This document shows positions 8,601 through 18,437 of a stretch of DNA of 33,972 nucleotides, piece by piece. The notes under the pieces are model-generated. The model saw nothing but the letters and a program-made list of their open reading frames with translations. It searched no databases and was not told the DNA's origin. How positions within the stretch are numbered: the stretch's first letter is position 1; each line of letters opens with the position of its first letter. This stretch comes from Candidatus Omnitrophota bacterium (lineage in GTDB: Bacteria; Omnitrophota; Gorgyraeia; 2-01-FULL-45-10), in NCBI GenBank assembly GCA_018823705.1, contig JAHJHP010000050.1, forward strand, positions 1-33,972. Direction: 5' to 3'. The position numbers and the translations under genes were made by a program.

Positions 8601-8936
8601 TTATACGAACGTCGAGACGGCCTCTTTCTCATCGGCTATTATCTCAAATAATTTCTCAAGCTTTGTTATTTCAAACAGGCTCTTTATCTTTGAAGACATA
8701 TCCGAAAGCCTGAGCCTCCCCCCGTATGATCTCATATTCTTTAATATCTCCACAAGAGTCGCCAGGCCCGATGAATCAACATACGTTACCTTCGATAAGT
8801 TCACCACTATCCTGGGTGTCTTAGAGCTGATCAATTTATCAAAAGACTTCTTTACCCCGGGACTTGTATTGATATCAATCTCGCCCTCGACATAACAAAC
8901 GGTCAATCCGTTTTTTATCTCTGTCTTCATCTGCAT
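8601..8936 (-). CDS. STAS-domain protein: anti-anti-sigma (RsbV-like) or MlaB-like transporter subunit
   Basis: This single STAS domain has 111 residues. It begins with the strand pair LTVCYVEGEIDI and carries YVDSSGLATL, in which Ser56 is the usual phospho-acceptor position of RsbV and SpoIIAA. Two readings compete. Next to the histidine-kinase-like ATPase gene 13 bases upstream it looks like the antagonist of a partner switch. Directly before mlaE it occupies the place of MlaB, the STAS subunit that binds MlaF. The sequence looks closer to RsbV in its intact phospho-acceptor motif, but one protein could serve both roles. GGGAG lies 8 bases before the ATG. Confidence 0.9.
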   Translation of the reverse strand: MQMKTEIKNGLTVCYVEGEIDINTSPGVKKSFDKLISSKTPRIVVNLSKVTYVDSSGLATLVEILKNMRSYGGRLRLSDMSSKIKSLFEITKLEKLFEIIADEKEAVSTFV

Positions 8937-8949
8937 ATTATCATCTCCC

Positions 8950-9399
8950 TCATTTTAATATCTTCGTCATAGTTATTTTATTGCCTTTTTCATTATATTC
9001 GATTTTATCCATAAGCTTTTTGATAAGATAAACCCCTCTGCCGGAATTTTTCAGCATATGGGGTTCGAGCGTGGGGTCGGCCACGTCCGTGCTATCGAAG
9101 CCGGGACCCTCATCGGCTATCTCCACGTTTAGCACGCCGTTATCTACCCAGTACACGGTCCTGACCGGTAATTTCTTATCGCAATGGTTCCCGTGGACCA
9201 TCGCATTTCTTACGGCTTCCTCGACACACAACCTTATATCGAATAACCTGCTCTCATCCACACCATACCGGGCGAGACCCGATAGGATCTCCGAAGATAC
9301 TTTATTTATGTATCTCGTTTCGCTCGGAACCTTTATAAGGGTCTTTCCGGACGGTTCTTTATGCCTCTTTAAAAACTCCAATGGACCTGATCTTGTCAT
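8950..9399 (-). CDS. RsbW/SpoIIAB-like anti-sigma serine kinase (HATPase)
   Basis: This 149-residue GHKL ATPase has an N box [15 protein letters not shown] (about 58-72), a G1 box DEGPGF (96-101) and a G2-like [11 protein letters not shown] (119-129). Such proteins phosphorylate a STAS partner on Ser and otherwise bind a sigma factor or another target. No sigma-factor gene is visible in the window, so the target is unknown. The ATG at 9399 overlaps accA by 41 bases. The domain proper begins near residue 21 ([10 protein letters not shown]), so a downstream non-ATG start is possible; I see no clear one. Confidence 0.88.
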   Translation of the reverse strand: MTRSGPLEFLKRHKEPSGKTLIKVPSETRYINKVSSEILSGLARYGVDESRLFDIRLCVEEAVRNAMVHGNHCDKKLPVRTVYWVDNGVLNVEIADEGPGFDSTDVADPTLEPHMLKNSGRGVYLIKKLMDKIEYNEKGNKITMTKILK

Positions 9400-10321
9400 A
9401 TCTCATCTTTATCAGTTTGTCTTTTGGAATAACAGACAGATTCGCCAGTTCTTTCTTTATGACCTTCTTTATGTTATCGGCCGTCTCGTGCGGGTCTCTG
9501 TGAGCTCCACCGAGAGGCTCTTTCACCATACCGTCGATTATTTTCATTTCGATAAGATCTTTAGCTGTCAGTTTTAATGCGGCGGCAGCATCCGGTGAGC
9601 GGGAGCGCTCTTTCCATAATATGGCCGCACAACCCTCGGGTGATATGACCGAATAGTAAGCATTTTCGAGAACAAATATCCTGTCGCCGACACCTATACC
9701 AAGCGCCCCGCCCGAACCGCCCTCACCTATAACAAAGACTAATATCGGCGTCTTCAAGTCGGCCATCTCTCTCAGATTATACGCGATCGCTTCGGCCTGG
9801 CCACGCTCTTCAGCGCCTATGCCGGGATACGCGCCGGGCGTATCTATAAAAGTTATCACCGGCAGGTTGAACTTCGCAGCCAGATACATCACTCTCATCG
9901 CTTTTCTATAACCTTCAGGATTGGCGCAACCGAAATTCCTATTGAGATTCTCTTTTGTATCCCTTCCCTTTTGATGGCCGATCACGGCCACATTCTCACC
10001 ATCTATCCTGGCAAGACCGCATATCATCGCCTTGTCGTCAGAAAAATGCCTGTCACCGTGGATCTCAATAAAATCCGTCATCATCATCTCGATGTAGTCG
10101 AGCGTATATGGCCTCTTTGGATGACGGGCTATCTGTACGCGCTGCCATGGAGTGAGATTTTCGTACACGTCCTTCTTTATCTGATGGAGTTTACTCTCCA
10201 GCGTCTTTATCTCGCCTGCAATGCTGATATCCTTATGGGATGTCAGGGACTTAAGCTCCTCTATCTTTCTCTCTAATTCTATAATGGGCTTTTCAAATTC
10301 AAGCCCGGGCATCATCGCCAT
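9359..10321 (-). CDS. accA: Acetyl-CoA carboxylase carboxyltransferase subunit alpha
   Basis: The 320-residue product has the usual AccA length. It carries the N-terminal helical region with [10 protein letters not shown], the [11 protein letters not shown] segment, [11 protein letters not shown], and the crotonase-fold oxyanion region [18 protein letters not shown] followed by [12 protein letters not shown]. It transfers carboxyl from carboxybiotin to acetyl-CoA together with AccD, the first step of fatty acid synthesis. The ATG at 10321 has AGGAG 7 bases upstream. The 3' end overlaps the kinase gene, placing fatty acid synthesis next to the lipid-transport block. Confidence 0.97.
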   Translation of the reverse strand: MAMMPGLEFEKPIIELERKIEELKSLTSHKDISIAGEIKTLESKLHQIKKDVYENLTPWQRVQIARHPKRPYTLDYIEMMMTDFIEIHGDRHFSDDKAMICGLARIDGENVAVIGHQKGRDTKENLNRNFGCANPEGYRKAMRVMYLAAKFNLPVITFIDTPGAYPGIGAEERGQAEAIAYNLREMADLKTPILVFVIGEGGSGGALGIGVGDRIFVLENAYYSVISPEGCAAILWKERSRSPDAAAALKLTAKDLIEMKIIDGMVKEPLGGAHRDPHETADNIKKVIKKELANLSVIPKDKLIKMRYDKIRSIGVFKEA

Positions 10322-10337
10322 AATACCGCTCCTAAAG

Positions 10338-11141
10338 TCAATCGACTATAACAACTTCTGTGCCTATAGGCACTATCGAGTATAACTCTTCGACTTCTTC
10401 GTTCTTCATTCTGACACAGCCATCGGTCACGCTCTTACCTATGGATTGCGGATCTATCGTGCCGTGTATACCGTAACTGGGTTTGGATATCCCCAACCAT
10501 CTCGAACCCAGAACATTCTTCGGGTCGCCGGACGGAATGACCTTGCTGCCTGCCGGATACCACGGCGGGTCTACTATCCTGGTGATGATCTTAAATTTAC
10601 CCGTCGGGGTCGAGGAATTCTTCCCCGTAGATACCCTGTATGTCTTAAACATCTTTCCATCTGCCTTTAACGTCAATATATTCTGCGACTTATCTATGGC
10701 TATGCTGAATTTGAGCTTCGTTATCTTCAGCTTCCTTCCATATTTCAGTCTCCCGTTTTTTAACGCGTTAGCCCTGGCTATAAGTCCGATTGTAGTATTG
10801 AATTTTTTGGCTATCCTGGATAATCCATCGCCTTTTTGAATTGTGTAAATAAACGATCCGGGGGTCTCTATGCCGGAAAATAAAAGTTTTATATTGGAAT
10901 TTTCCGAAGCTTCCTGAGCTTTCAGAATATTACTTGAAGAAGGAAATTTTTCTATTATCTTTTTATAGGTATCATTTGATTTTAAAAGGTCCTGCTCTCT
11001 ATCGTATTTGGAGGCGAGGCGCCAGTATGCGTCCTCTGAATCGTCCGATCCGGAGTTCTTCGTAATCATCTGATAGAGCGCGATGGAGAAGAAACATAAG
11101 AGCGCAACCAACACCGCAATAAGGGCGATCTTTTTATTCAC
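10338..11141 (-). CDS. LysM and YkuD L,D-transpeptidase, membrane-anchored
   Basis: An N-terminal membrane helix (about 5-25) is followed by a short helical, TPR-like stretch (about 40-80), a LysM domain (about 95-140, [16 protein letters not shown]) and a C-terminal YkuD catalytic domain (about 148-267). The catalytic motif is intact: GIHGT, then SVTDGCVRM with the nucleophilic Cys. Such enzymes form 3-3 cross-links in peptidoglycan or attach proteins to it. I choose the GTG at 11141 because AAGG lies 8 bases upstream; the GTG at 11150 would overlap that site. Gene order places it just before accA in the same direction. Confidence 0.92.
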   Translation of the reverse strand: MNKKIALIAVLVALLCFFSIALYQMITKNSGSDDSEDAYWRLASKYDREQDLLKSNDTYKKIIEKFPSSSNILKAQEASENSNIKLLFSGIETPGSFIYTIQKGDGLSRIAKKFNTTIGLIARANALKNGRLKYGRKLKITKLKFSIAIDKSQNILTLKADGKMFKTYRVSTGKNSSTPTGKFKIITRIVDPPWYPAGSKVIPSGDPKNVLGSRWLGISKPSYGIHGTIDPQSIGKSVTDGCVRMKNEEVEELYSIVPIGTEVVIVD

Positions 11142-11158
11142 AGTGAGCACCTTATCCC

Positions 11159-11605
11159 CTATTTATAAAGGAGTAGCGATACTACTATGCCAAGGCCTGC
11201 TCCTACAAAGACCTGAATGGGCGTATGGCCCAAAAATTCCTTTAGTTTCTCTTCATCCAGCTTATGTTTCCAGTATATATCGTCAAGCATTTTGTTCAAT
11301 ATCTCAGCCTGCTTGCCCGACGAAAGCCTTGTTGTCTGCGCATCGAACATGATTATAATGGTAAATGTAAGAGCAATCGCGAATAATGCCGAATCGAAAC
11401 CATATGTGATACCTACCGAGGTTGATAGCGCAGTTACGCTTGCCGCATGGGCGCTCGGCATGCCGCCGGTTCCGACAAACCATCTGAAGTTAAAGCGCTT
11501 CTCTCTGAATATTCCGAGAACAACCTTTATGGTCTGGGCTATCGCCCAGGCCGCAAAAGATGTCAGGAATATGTAATTCTTACTGAATTCCACCAGGGGG
11601 TTCAT
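11159..11605 (-). CDS. Divergent PAP2 family protein (DUF212)
   Basis: This 148-residue membrane protein has several hydrophobic helices and the family pattern RWFVGTGGMPSAHAASVTAL, with PSAH as the phosphatase-like motif, then MFDAQTTRLSSGKQAEILN and a C-terminal LGHTPIQVFVGAGLGI. Relatives are membrane proteins related to PAP2 lipid phosphatases; the substrate is not known. It ends 18 bases before the L,D-transpeptidase start, so the two are likely co-transcribed. Confidence 0.9.
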   Translation of the reverse strand: MNPLVEFSKNYIFLTSFAAWAIAQTIKVVLGIFREKRFNFRWFVGTGGMPSAHAASVTALSTSVGITYGFDSALFAIALTFTIIIMFDAQTTRLSSGKQAEILNKMLDDIYWKHKLDEEKLKEFLGHTPIQVFVGAGLGIVVSLLLYK

Positions 11606-11669
11606 AGTAGCTTTATATTATATTATACGGAATGGGGTAATTCAACGATAATATTCGGGTGAGTTGATC

Positions 11670-12227
11670 TCAGCCGCGGATAAGGGCGAGCGCCTCGGAC
11701 CTGGTCTTCTCATTCTTACGGAATACTCCCCGCACAGCGCTCGTTATGGTCATAACGCCTGGTTTTTTAACGCCCCTCATGCTCATACACAGGTGCTCTG
11801 CCTCTATGACCACCAGAACGCCTTTCGGCTTCAATTTATTCATCATCAAGTCCGCGATATCCGTAGTAAGGCGCTCCTGCACTTGCAGGCGCCTGGAGAA
11901 TGTATCTACCACTCTTGCGATCTTGCTTAAGCCCGTTACCCGGTTATTGCTAGGTATATAAGCGACATGCGCGCGGCCTATGAACGGCAAAAGATGATGC
12001 TCGCAGATCGAATATAGCGGGATGCCTTTCAGGAGCACTATTTCGTCATGTTCTTTCTCAAACACGACCTCGAGCTCTTTTTCCGGATTAACTTTGGTGC
12101 CTCCCAATATCTCCTCATACATATCGGCAACTCTGGCGGGCGTATCTTTTATATCATGGCGGGTTATATCTTCTCCTATAGCCAGCAGAATCTCTTTAAC
12201 CGCCTTTTCTATGCGTCTCTTATCCAT
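11670..12227 (-). CDS. folE: GTP cyclohydrolase I
   Basis: At 185 residues the protein has the length of the compact FolE form. Zinc ligands are visible: Cys75 and His78 in [11 protein letters not shown] and Cys147 in EHLCMSMRG. The GTP-binding stretch [20 protein letters not shown] is complete. It converts GTP to 7,8-dihydroneopterin triphosphate, the first step of folate and related pterin synthesis. GGGGG lies 5 bases before the ATG. It sits between mnmE and the DUF212 gene and in the same run as folC, another folate gene. Confidence 0.97.
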   Translation of the reverse strand: MDKRRIEKAVKEILLAIGEDITRHDIKDTPARVADMYEEILGGTKVNPEKELEVVFEKEHDEIVLLKGIPLYSICEHHLLPFIGRAHVAYIPSNNRVTGLSKIARVVDTFSRRLQVQERLTTDIADLMMNKLKPKGVLVVIEAEHLCMSMRGVKKPGVMTITSAVRGVFRKNEKTRSEALALIRG

Positions 12228-12239
12228 TAAATCCCCCTG

Positions 12240-13634
12240 TTATTTCCCTATACAGAACCTTTCGAAGATCCTATCGAGGATATCATCCGAAATGTCTTTG
12301 CCTGTCACGAGCCCCAGCGCCATTATCGCTTCTTTCAGGTCGATCGCCGCGATCTCATACGGCTCATCCGCTTTAATCGCTTTTTTAACTGATAGCATAC
12401 TCATCAGAGCTTTGTCAAGAAGCTCCTTATGACGCGCGTTACTGAGTATCGCCGATTCTCCCTGAGTAAATCCTCCCGACCATACCGCATCCACCATCTC
12501 TCTTTCCAGGAGATCTATGTTTTTTCGCTTTTCCACGGATATCTCGATTGGTTTATATCCGCTTAAAGACCCCAGGATCTCCTTTGTATCGATCTTTTTG
12601 GCAAGGTCCGTCTTGTTTATTACCACGATTTTCTTCTTACCGGCGCACATCTTTATGATATTACGGTCGGCATCATCTATCTTCATGGAATGGTCCAGAA
12701 CCAATATCGCGATATCCGCCGCCGCGAGATACTTCCCGCTTCTGGCCATACCCTCTTTTTCCAGTGGATCTTTCGTGGTAATTATTCCCGCCGTATCAAC
12801 GAGCCGCATGGGTATGCCTCTTAAGGCTATCATCTCCTCGATCGCGTCACGGGTAGTACCGGGTATCGAGGAAACTATGACCCTGTCCCTTTTTAGGAGC
12901 AGGTTCATAAGGCTCGACTTTCCTACATTGGGCTTACCGCATATTACCGCGAGCACGCCTTCCCTGAGTATCGATCCTTTGTCGTAAGTGCCGATCAGCT
13001 TTTCCAGCCCGGTAATCGTTCTATCAATACTCTCCGAGAGTTTAGCTTTGTCGGGAACGCCTGTATCTTCTTCGGAAAAATCTATGGCTGCCTCGAGCTC
13101 TGACGCCATGTTCAGGGCCTCTTCCCTGATAGCGTTTATCCTACCGGAAAGCCCGCCTTCGAGCTGAGTTATCGCGACCTTCAGCGACTCTTCCGTTTTG
13201 GAGCGTATGAGATCGAGCACAGCTTCCGCCTGAGTCAGATCTATCCTGCCGTTCAGGAATGCCCTCTTTGTAAACTCTCCGGGGGCGGCTACACAGGCGC
13301 CATTTTGTAAAACAAGCTCCAACGTCCTCTTTATCGGCTGAAGCCCGCCGTGGCAGTTTATCTCCACTACATCTTCTCTGGTATAACTCTTCGGACAGCG
13401 CATAACTGTAACTATGACCTCATCGATGATCTCCTGAGTCTTTGGGTCTCTGATCTTTCCGTAATGCGTTGTAAACGGCGCGCTTCCGGAAAGCTTTTTA
13501 CCCGAAGCCGGATAAAATATCTTATCCGCTATCGCGATACTTAAAGGGCCGCTTAAACGCACTATACCTATTCCTCCCTCACCCACAGGCGTAGATATGG
13601 CTGCTATCGTGTCGACCGCGTTTATCTTAATCAT
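12240..13634 (-). CDS. mnmE: tRNA modification GTPase MnmE
   Basis: This 464-residue protein has an N-terminal folate-binding (TrmE-N) domain (about 1-125, DTIAAISTPVGEGGIGIVRLSG split across its start), a helical domain, and a G domain inserted at about 220-380 with GKPNVGKSS, DTAG and NKTD. The C-terminus is FCIGK, the conserved CxGK tail with the catalytic Cys. With MnmG it makes the cmnm5 modification of U34 in tRNAs. The ATG overlaps the 3' end of folC by 8 bases, indicating translational coupling. Confidence 0.97.
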   Translation of the reverse strand: MIKINAVDTIAAISTPVGEGGIGIVRLSGPLSIAIADKIFYPASGKKLSGSAPFTTHYGKIRDPKTQEIIDEVIVTVMRCPKSYTREDVVEINCHGGLQPIKRTLELVLQNGACVAAPGEFTKRAFLNGRIDLTQAEAVLDLIRSKTEESLKVAITQLEGGLSGRINAIREEALNMASELEAAIDFSEEDTGVPDKAKLSESIDRTITGLEKLIGTYDKGSILREGVLAVICGKPNVGKSSLMNLLLKRDRVIVSSIPGTTRDAIEEMIALRGIPMRLVDTAGIITTKDPLEKEGMARSGKYLAAADIAILVLDHSMKIDDADRNIIKMCAGKKKIVVINKTDLAKKIDTKEILGSLSGYKPIEISVEKRKNIDLLEREMVDAVWSGGFTQGESAILSNARHKELLDKALMSMLSVKKAIKADEPYEIAAIDLKEAIMALGLVTGKDISDDILDRIFERFCIGK

Positions 13635-14952
13635 AGTCTTGATCTTTTACTAAAATTTTCCGAGCCTGGCCTACAACGAATAAAGAGCCTGTAACCAGTA
13701 CCAGGTCTGACGGGCCCGCCTTTTGAATGGCTTTGTCAATCGCATCTTTAACATCCCGGGTTATGATCACATCCTTGGACTTGGGAGTTATTAACCCGTG
13801 TATGGCCGCCGGATCCATCGCCCGCTCGGCTATTTCAGACTTCGTCAATATGATAGTATCCGATATAGGCACCAGCTCTTTCAATATGCCTTTTATATCC
13901 TTGTCCTTCGAAACTCCCAGCACCAGAATGAGCTTACCGTATTTGAATAACTTTCTGACCGACCGCGCCAACGCGTCAGCGCTGGCTTTATTCTGCGCGC
14001 CGTCCAGGATTATACGCGGGCTTCTCTTTCTAACCACCTCGAGCCTACCCGGCCACGTTACGGATCCTATCCCTCTCCTTACAGCGGATTTTCCCACAGA
14101 TACTCCGCTTAGACGCAAGCCCTCAATGACGCCTATAGCCACCGTCGCGTTGACCACCTGATGAAATCCCAGCATCTTCATGTGCAGATTATCATATTTT
14201 TCAAATAGCGCAGTGACGTTAAAAACTTCCCCTTCGTCGCTTGCGCTAAGTTCATTGAATTTGATATCACGGCCTACGAGCACAAGCTCGGCATTTTTCT
14301 CTGTGCATACTTTTTCTATTACCGAAAGCGCCTCAGCCTCCTGCGGCGCCGAGACGCAGATGCTGTCATTCTTTATTATTCCGGCCTTTTCGTATGCTAT
14401 CTTCTCCAGAGTATCTCCAAGCATGCCTGTGTGATCAAAACTTATCGAGGTAATAGCGCATACCAGCGGCTCTACCACGTTGGTGGCGTCGAGACGCCCG
14501 CCCAATCCGGTCTCATATACTGCAAAGTCCACGTTCTCGGACTTAAAATGGATGTACGCAAGCACGGTATATATTTCAAAAAAAGAAGGCTCGTCATCGC
14601 GCATCTCGTCCACCGCCGCCTTTATAGTATCAAGAATACTGCCCAAATCGCCCTCGGATATCAGCTCATCATCTATCCGTATCCTCTCTCTGAAAGACGC
14701 AAGATGCGGAGACGTATAAAGGCCCGTCTTGAAACCCGCATTCTTAAGAATAGACTGTATCATCACGGAAGTTGAGCCTTTGCCCTTTGTGCCGGCGACA
14801 TGAATAGCTCTTACCGCATCTTGAGGATCACCCAAAAGAGAGCATAGCCTTCTCATCCTATCGAGTTTACAGGAGAGATTGTAGTCGTAAGAGTCCTTCT
14901 TTTCGAGATTGACGAAGCGATTGAGATATTGTAGGGCTTCTTGGTAGGTCAT
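13627..14952 (-). CDS. folC: Folylpolyglutamate synthase / dihydrofolate synthase
   Basis: This 441-residue Mur-ligase-type enzyme has the P-loop AGTKGKGSTS (about 52-61), the ligand-binding SPHLASFRERI, the central EVGLGGRLDATN-like motif (here YETGLGGRLDATN) and SFDHTGMLGDTLEKIA. It adds glutamate to folates, and the bifunctional form also to dihydropteroate; the sequence does not settle which. It ends inside mnmE and starts 2 bases after the purH stop, so it sits in the middle of a tightly packed operon with folE further down. Confidence 0.95.
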   Translation of the reverse strand: MTYQEALQYLNRFVNLEKKDSYDYNLSCKLDRMRRLCSLLGDPQDAVRAIHVAGTKGKGSTSVMIQSILKNAGFKTGLYTSPHLASFRERIRIDDELISEGDLGSILDTIKAAVDEMRDDEPSFFEIYTVLAYIHFKSENVDFAVYETGLGGRLDATNVVEPLVCAITSISFDHTGMLGDTLEKIAYEKAGIIKNDSICVSAPQEAEALSVIEKVCTEKNAELVLVGRDIKFNELSASDEGEVFNVTALFEKYDNLHMKMLGFHQVVNATVAIGVIEGLRLSGVSVGKSAVRRGIGSVTWPGRLEVVRKRSPRIILDGAQNKASADALARSVRKLFKYGKLILVLGVSKDKDIKGILKELVPISDTIILTKSEIAERAMDPAAIHGLITPKSKDVIITRDVKDAIDKAIQKAGPSDLVLVTGSLFVVGQARKILVKDQDYD

Positions 14953-14954
14953 GC

Positions 14955-16529
14955 TTAATGCTTGAAGTGCCTGACTCCGGTAAAGACCATCGCGATGCCG
15001 AGCGAATCGGCCTTTCTGATGACCTCGGCATCCCTTATCGAACCACCCGGCTGTATTATGGCTATTACGCCGGCTCGGGCTGCAGCCTCAATGCCGTCCT
15101 CTTTGGGAAAGAAAGCGTCACTGGCCAAAACCGAGCCGTTTGAGCGGCCTCCGGCTTTTTGCGCGGCGATCATCACCGAGTCCACTCTCGACATCTGGCC
15201 GGCGCCCACACCGACGGTCTTTGTGCCGCGGCAGAGCACGATCGCGTTCGACTTTACATGCTTTGCGACGATCCATCCAAAAAGAAGCGACTCGAGCGCT
15301 TCTTTCGTCGGCCTGGCTTTGGTAACATATTTAAGATCGGACTCTTTAAGAACGCACATATCCCTATCCTGAACAAGGATCCCGCCTGCGACTTTTTTCA
15401 TATCCGGACACGCCTTACCGGTACTCTGTCTGAAATTTTTCATTTCAAGCAGCCTGAGGTTCTTCTTCTTCTTTAAAGCTTCGAGCGCATCGGCGGCATA
15501 AGACGGCGCTATTATGCATTCTACAAAATCAGCCTCTGCCAGAATGGTATTTGCCAGATTCAGGTCAAGAGGCGCGTTAAACCCGACTACGCTTCCGAAA
15601 GCGCTCAAGCGGTCACAGTCCAGAGCATCCATATACGCTTGCTTAAGCGTCAATGCCTGCGCCGCTCCGCAGGGATTGGTATGCTTCATTATGACCGCCG
15701 CGGGAGAATTAAATTCTTTTACCATTTCAAGCGCCGCATTAAGATCGATTATATTATTGAATGACAATTCTTTTCCATGCAGTTGCGCCGCCGAGGGCAT
15801 GCCGGGCTCATCTGCTGCCATATCTTTATAAAAAGCCGCTTTCTGATGCGGGTTCTCGCCGTATCGCAGATCCTGGATCTTCTTGTAATTCAGCGTGATT
15901 GAATCCGCAAAAACACTGTCTTTACCGGAATGGGAATCCGGGACCCGTGATTTTAAATGATCGTAAATCGCCGCATCATACGTCGAGGTCCTCGCGAATA
16001 CTTTCATGCCCAGATCGGCAAGAAGTTCATCCGAAATATTGCCGGACGTCTTCTCCATATCCTCTATGACCCTCGTATAATCGGCGCTATCGCATATGAC
16101 ACAGACAGACCTATAATTCTTTGCCGCGCTTCTGAGCATCGACGGCCCGCCGATATCGATATTCTCTATGACCTCTTCGAGCTTTACATGCGGCTTAGCC
16201 GCAGTCTTTTCGAACGGGTATAGGTTCACGACCACCATATCTATCAGGCCGATTCCGTTTTTTTTCACTGTCTCCATATGCTCTTTATTGTCCCTTAGCG
16301 CGAGAAGTCCGCCATGGATCTTTGGATGAAGCGTCTTTACTCTGCCATTCAGCATCTCCGGAAAACCGGTATAGTCCGACACATCCTTTACGGGGATACC
16401 AAAGCCTGCTATAGCCTTTGATGTTCCACCCGTAGATATGATCTCTACCGCGAATTTATTCAAAGTTTTCACAAGGCCTTCCAGTCCGGCCTTATCGGAT
16501 ACGCTTACGAGAGCCCTCTTTACCTTCAT
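14955..16529 (-). CDS. purH: Bifunctional AICAR transformylase / IMP cyclohydrolase
   Basis: The 524-residue length is usual for PurH. The N-terminal IMP cyclohydrolase (MGS-like) domain (about 1-195) shows [10 protein letters not shown] and [18 protein letters not shown]. The C-terminal transformylase domain includes [42 protein letters not shown] and [10 protein letters not shown]. It catalyses the last two steps to IMP using 10-formyl-tetrahydrofolate, which links it to folC and folE nearby. The ATG overlaps the gpmA stop by 4 bases (ATGA). Confidence 0.97.
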   Translation of the reverse strand: MKVKRALVSVSDKAGLEGLVKTLNKFAVEIISTGGTSKAIAGFGIPVKDVSDYTGFPEMLNGRVKTLHPKIHGGLLALRDNKEHMETVKKNGIGLIDMVVVNLYPFEKTAAKPHVKLEEVIENIDIGGPSMLRSAAKNYRSVCVICDSADYTRVIEDMEKTSGNISDELLADLGMKVFARTSTYDAAIYDHLKSRVPDSHSGKDSVFADSITLNYKKIQDLRYGENPHQKAAFYKDMAADEPGMPSAAQLHGKELSFNNIIDLNAALEMVKEFNSPAAVIMKHTNPCGAAQALTLKQAYMDALDCDRLSAFGSVVGFNAPLDLNLANTILAEADFVECIIAPSYAADALEALKKKKNLRLLEMKNFRQSTGKACPDMKKVAGGILVQDRDMCVLKESDLKYVTKARPTKEALESLLFGWIVAKHVKSNAIVLCRGTKTVGVGAGQMSRVDSVMIAAQKAGGRSNGSVLASDAFFPKEDGIEAAARAGVIAIIQPGGSIRDAEVIRKADSLGIAMVFTGVRHFKH

Positions 16530-17275
16530 CTTTTCGCCTTCCCCTGGTTAGCTACCGCTTCCATCGCTTTCTTAACTTCTTCCGGATCACCTATATAATA
16601 ACTCCTGAGCGGCTTCAGATCGTCCGTCAGTTCGTATACTAACGGCAGCCCGGTGGGAATATTCACTCCCACTATCTTGTCATCCGGTATGTTGTCCAGG
16701 TATTTAACGAGTGCTCTTAAGCTGTTGCCGTGGGCGGCGATTATCACCCGCTTGCCCGACTTGACCACCGGAGCGACCGTTTCATGCCAGTACGGTAAGA
16801 ATCTCTCCACAGTGTCCTTCAGGCATTCCGTTAATGGAAGCTCTTTATCGGACAGGTCTTTATAGCGCGGATCGTTACGAGGGTTTCGAGGATCACCCTT
16901 TTCAAGGACAGGCGGCGGAATATCATAACTTCTTCTCCACGCCAGTACCTGATCTTCGCCAAATTTCGTAGCCGTCTCGGCCTTATTCAGCCCCTGCAGA
17001 GCCCCATAGTGCCGTTCATTGAGCCTCCATGAATTATTTACGGGTATCCATGCAAGATCCATCTTATTGAGAACGGTCCATAGTGTATATATGGCTCTCT
17101 TCAATACCGATGTGTAGGCCACGTCAAAGGTAAAGCCCTCTCTCTTTAGCGCTTCGCCGGCTTTAAGGGCCTCTTCCCTGCCTTTATCGGAAAGGTCGAC
17201 GTCGGTCCAGCCCGTGAACCTATTCTCTTTATTCCAGGTACTCTCACCGTGACGCAACAGCACAAGTTTCTTCAT
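16526..17275 (-). CDS. gpmA: 2,3-bisphosphoglycerate-dependent phosphoglycerate mutase
   Basis: The 249-residue protein matches dPGM. It has the catalytic phospho-histidine motif [18 protein letters not shown] at its start, then [15 protein letters not shown] and [14 protein letters not shown] near the C-terminus with the second active-site His. It interconverts 3- and 2-phosphoglycerate in glycolysis. I place the start at the ATG at 17275 because AAGGAG lies 8 bases upstream. The GTG at 17284, which opens the frame, overlaps that site. Confidence 0.96.
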   Translation of the reverse strand: MKKLVLLRHGESTWNKENRFTGWTDVDLSDKGREEALKAGEALKREGFTFDVAYTSVLKRAIYTLWTVLNKMDLAWIPVNNSWRLNERHYGALQGLNKAETATKFGEDQVLAWRRSYDIPPPVLEKGDPRNPRNDPRYKDLSDKELPLTECLKDTVERFLPYWHETVAPVVKSGKRVIIAAHGNSLRALVKYLDNIPDDKIVGVNIPTGLPLVYELTDDLKPLRSYYIGDPEEVKKAMEAVANQGKAKR

Positions 17276-17346
17276 CGTTCTCACTCCTTGGAATTTATCT
17301 TAACATAAAAGAGCCCCAAGCGCCAGCGCATCTGCCATGAATTCTT

Positions 17347-18072
17347 TTACACGCCCCGGGCAGCGCTTTGCAGCTGTCCGCGCACCAGATCTCTAAGGCC
17401 GGCGTAATCGGCGATCTTTAAATTTGACGTATCGACCGGAGGAAGCACTTCCAGCTTTCCGACTACTTTTGTATTAAAGATGAAGCCGCCTTTAGGAATA
17501 GCTTCTCTGGTACCGCCGATTAATATGGGCAATACGGCCTTGCCCTCTTTTATGGCGAGCTTAAAAGCTCCATTTTGGAATTCGCCTATCTCGTCGGTAA
17601 TACTGCGCGTACCTTCCGGAAAGAAGAGCATTGAAGTGCCGCCTTTAAGACGCTCAGCGGCTTTTCGATAAACTTCCTTTATGCTGCCAAAATTTCCCCG
17701 GGAGATCATAATATGTTTATTGACCCAGAGCAGGCCGCCGATAAACGGCACCCTGAGAAGTTCCTCTTTGGCCACCCACTTAAAGTACATACGCGTCTGG
17801 TATATTATGACTATGTCGGCAAGGCTCTGGTGGTTGGCTACTATAACGTATGTCTTGAGAGGATCTATATTTTCCAAACCATTTACTTTTATAGTCCAAT
17901 ATGGGTTTAAAGCTATGATCGCATTCGACCACCAGAAACACTGCGCGTGGATTATCTTTTCTTTATCGGGAAACGGAAAGAGCGCAATAGACAGGATAAA
18001 GCTTACAAGAAATGCGGCTATCGTAATTATAACGCCCGCGATCCATATCAATATCGATATAGCCAGTCTCAT
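17347..18072 (-). CDS. plsC: 1-acyl-sn-glycerol-3-phosphate acyltransferase
   Basis: About 241 residues. Two N-terminal hydrophobic helices are followed by the acyltransferase motifs NHQSLADI (block I, HxxxxD), block II around KWVAKEELLRVPFIGG, and block III FFPEGTRS. It makes phosphatidic acid from lysophosphatidic acid. The frame is open to 18138, but the ATG at 18072 (MRLAISIL) has AGAGGA 8 bases upstream and avoids overlap with the pilin-like gene, so I use it. It begins 13 bases after that gene. Confidence 0.93.
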   Translation of the reverse strand: MRLAISILIWIAGVIITIAAFLVSFILSIALFPFPDKEKIIHAQCFWWSNAIIALNPYWTIKVNGLENIDPLKTYVIVANHQSLADIVIIYQTRMYFKWVAKEELLRVPFIGGLLWVNKHIMISRGNFGSIKEVYRKAAERLKGGTSMLFFPEGTRSITDEIGEFQNGAFKLAIKEGKAVLPILIGGTREAIPKGGFIFNTKVVGKLEVLPPVDTSNLKIADYAGLRDLVRGQLQSAARGV

Positions 18073-18085
18073 GCAGCCGATCCTC

Positions 18086-18436
18086 TTATATGGTGTGATC
18101 GATGTTGACGGCAGCGTTCGGACATACCGGTACCGCATATATCGTAGCCGGTAAAGGATAATCCATCATGTCCTCTTTTGGCCATGCCTTAATGTAATCG
18201 GGCACAAGATCTGACATTGTAAGCACAGCATTCGCATTTGAGCCCGTATCTAGCACCCATGTATTGGTAACTATCTGGATCTGTTTCAGATTTGCTATGC
18301 AGGCGTTCCTTCGGGCAACGCGCCGCGCGGCCATAAAATTGGCGATAGCTATGGTTGCTAATAATCCTATGATCGCGACAACGGTTATTATCTCAATAAG
18401 AGTAAAGGCCCGTCTATCATCCCGCCTGATGACCAT
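18086..18436 (-). CDS. Type IV pilin / type II secretion pseudopilin-like protein
   Basis: This 116-residue protein has a class III signal: a short basic leader (MVIRRDDRRA), then FTLIEIITVVAIIGLLATIA, the hydrophobic N-terminal helix with Glu at position 5. The residue before the cut is Ala instead of the usual Gly. The small C-terminal domain has the NACIANLKQIQ motif common in short Omnitrophota- and Planctomycetes-type pseudopilins. No other pilus or secretion gene is near, so it is an orphan copy. It begins 1 base after the cyclophilin stop. Confidence 0.87.
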   Translation of the reverse strand: MVIRRDDRRAFTLIEIITVVAIIGLLATIAIANFMAARRVARRNACIANLKQIQIVTNTWVLDTGSNANAVLTMSDLVPDYIKAWPKEDMMDYPLPATIYAVPVCPNAAVNIDHTI

Positions 18437-18437
18437 A

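Noticed and set aside
7627-8895. A 422-codon plus-strand open frame
   Set aside because: It runs opposite to mlaF, mlaE and the STAS gene, which have clear motifs; its own translation shows no domain or plausible composition.
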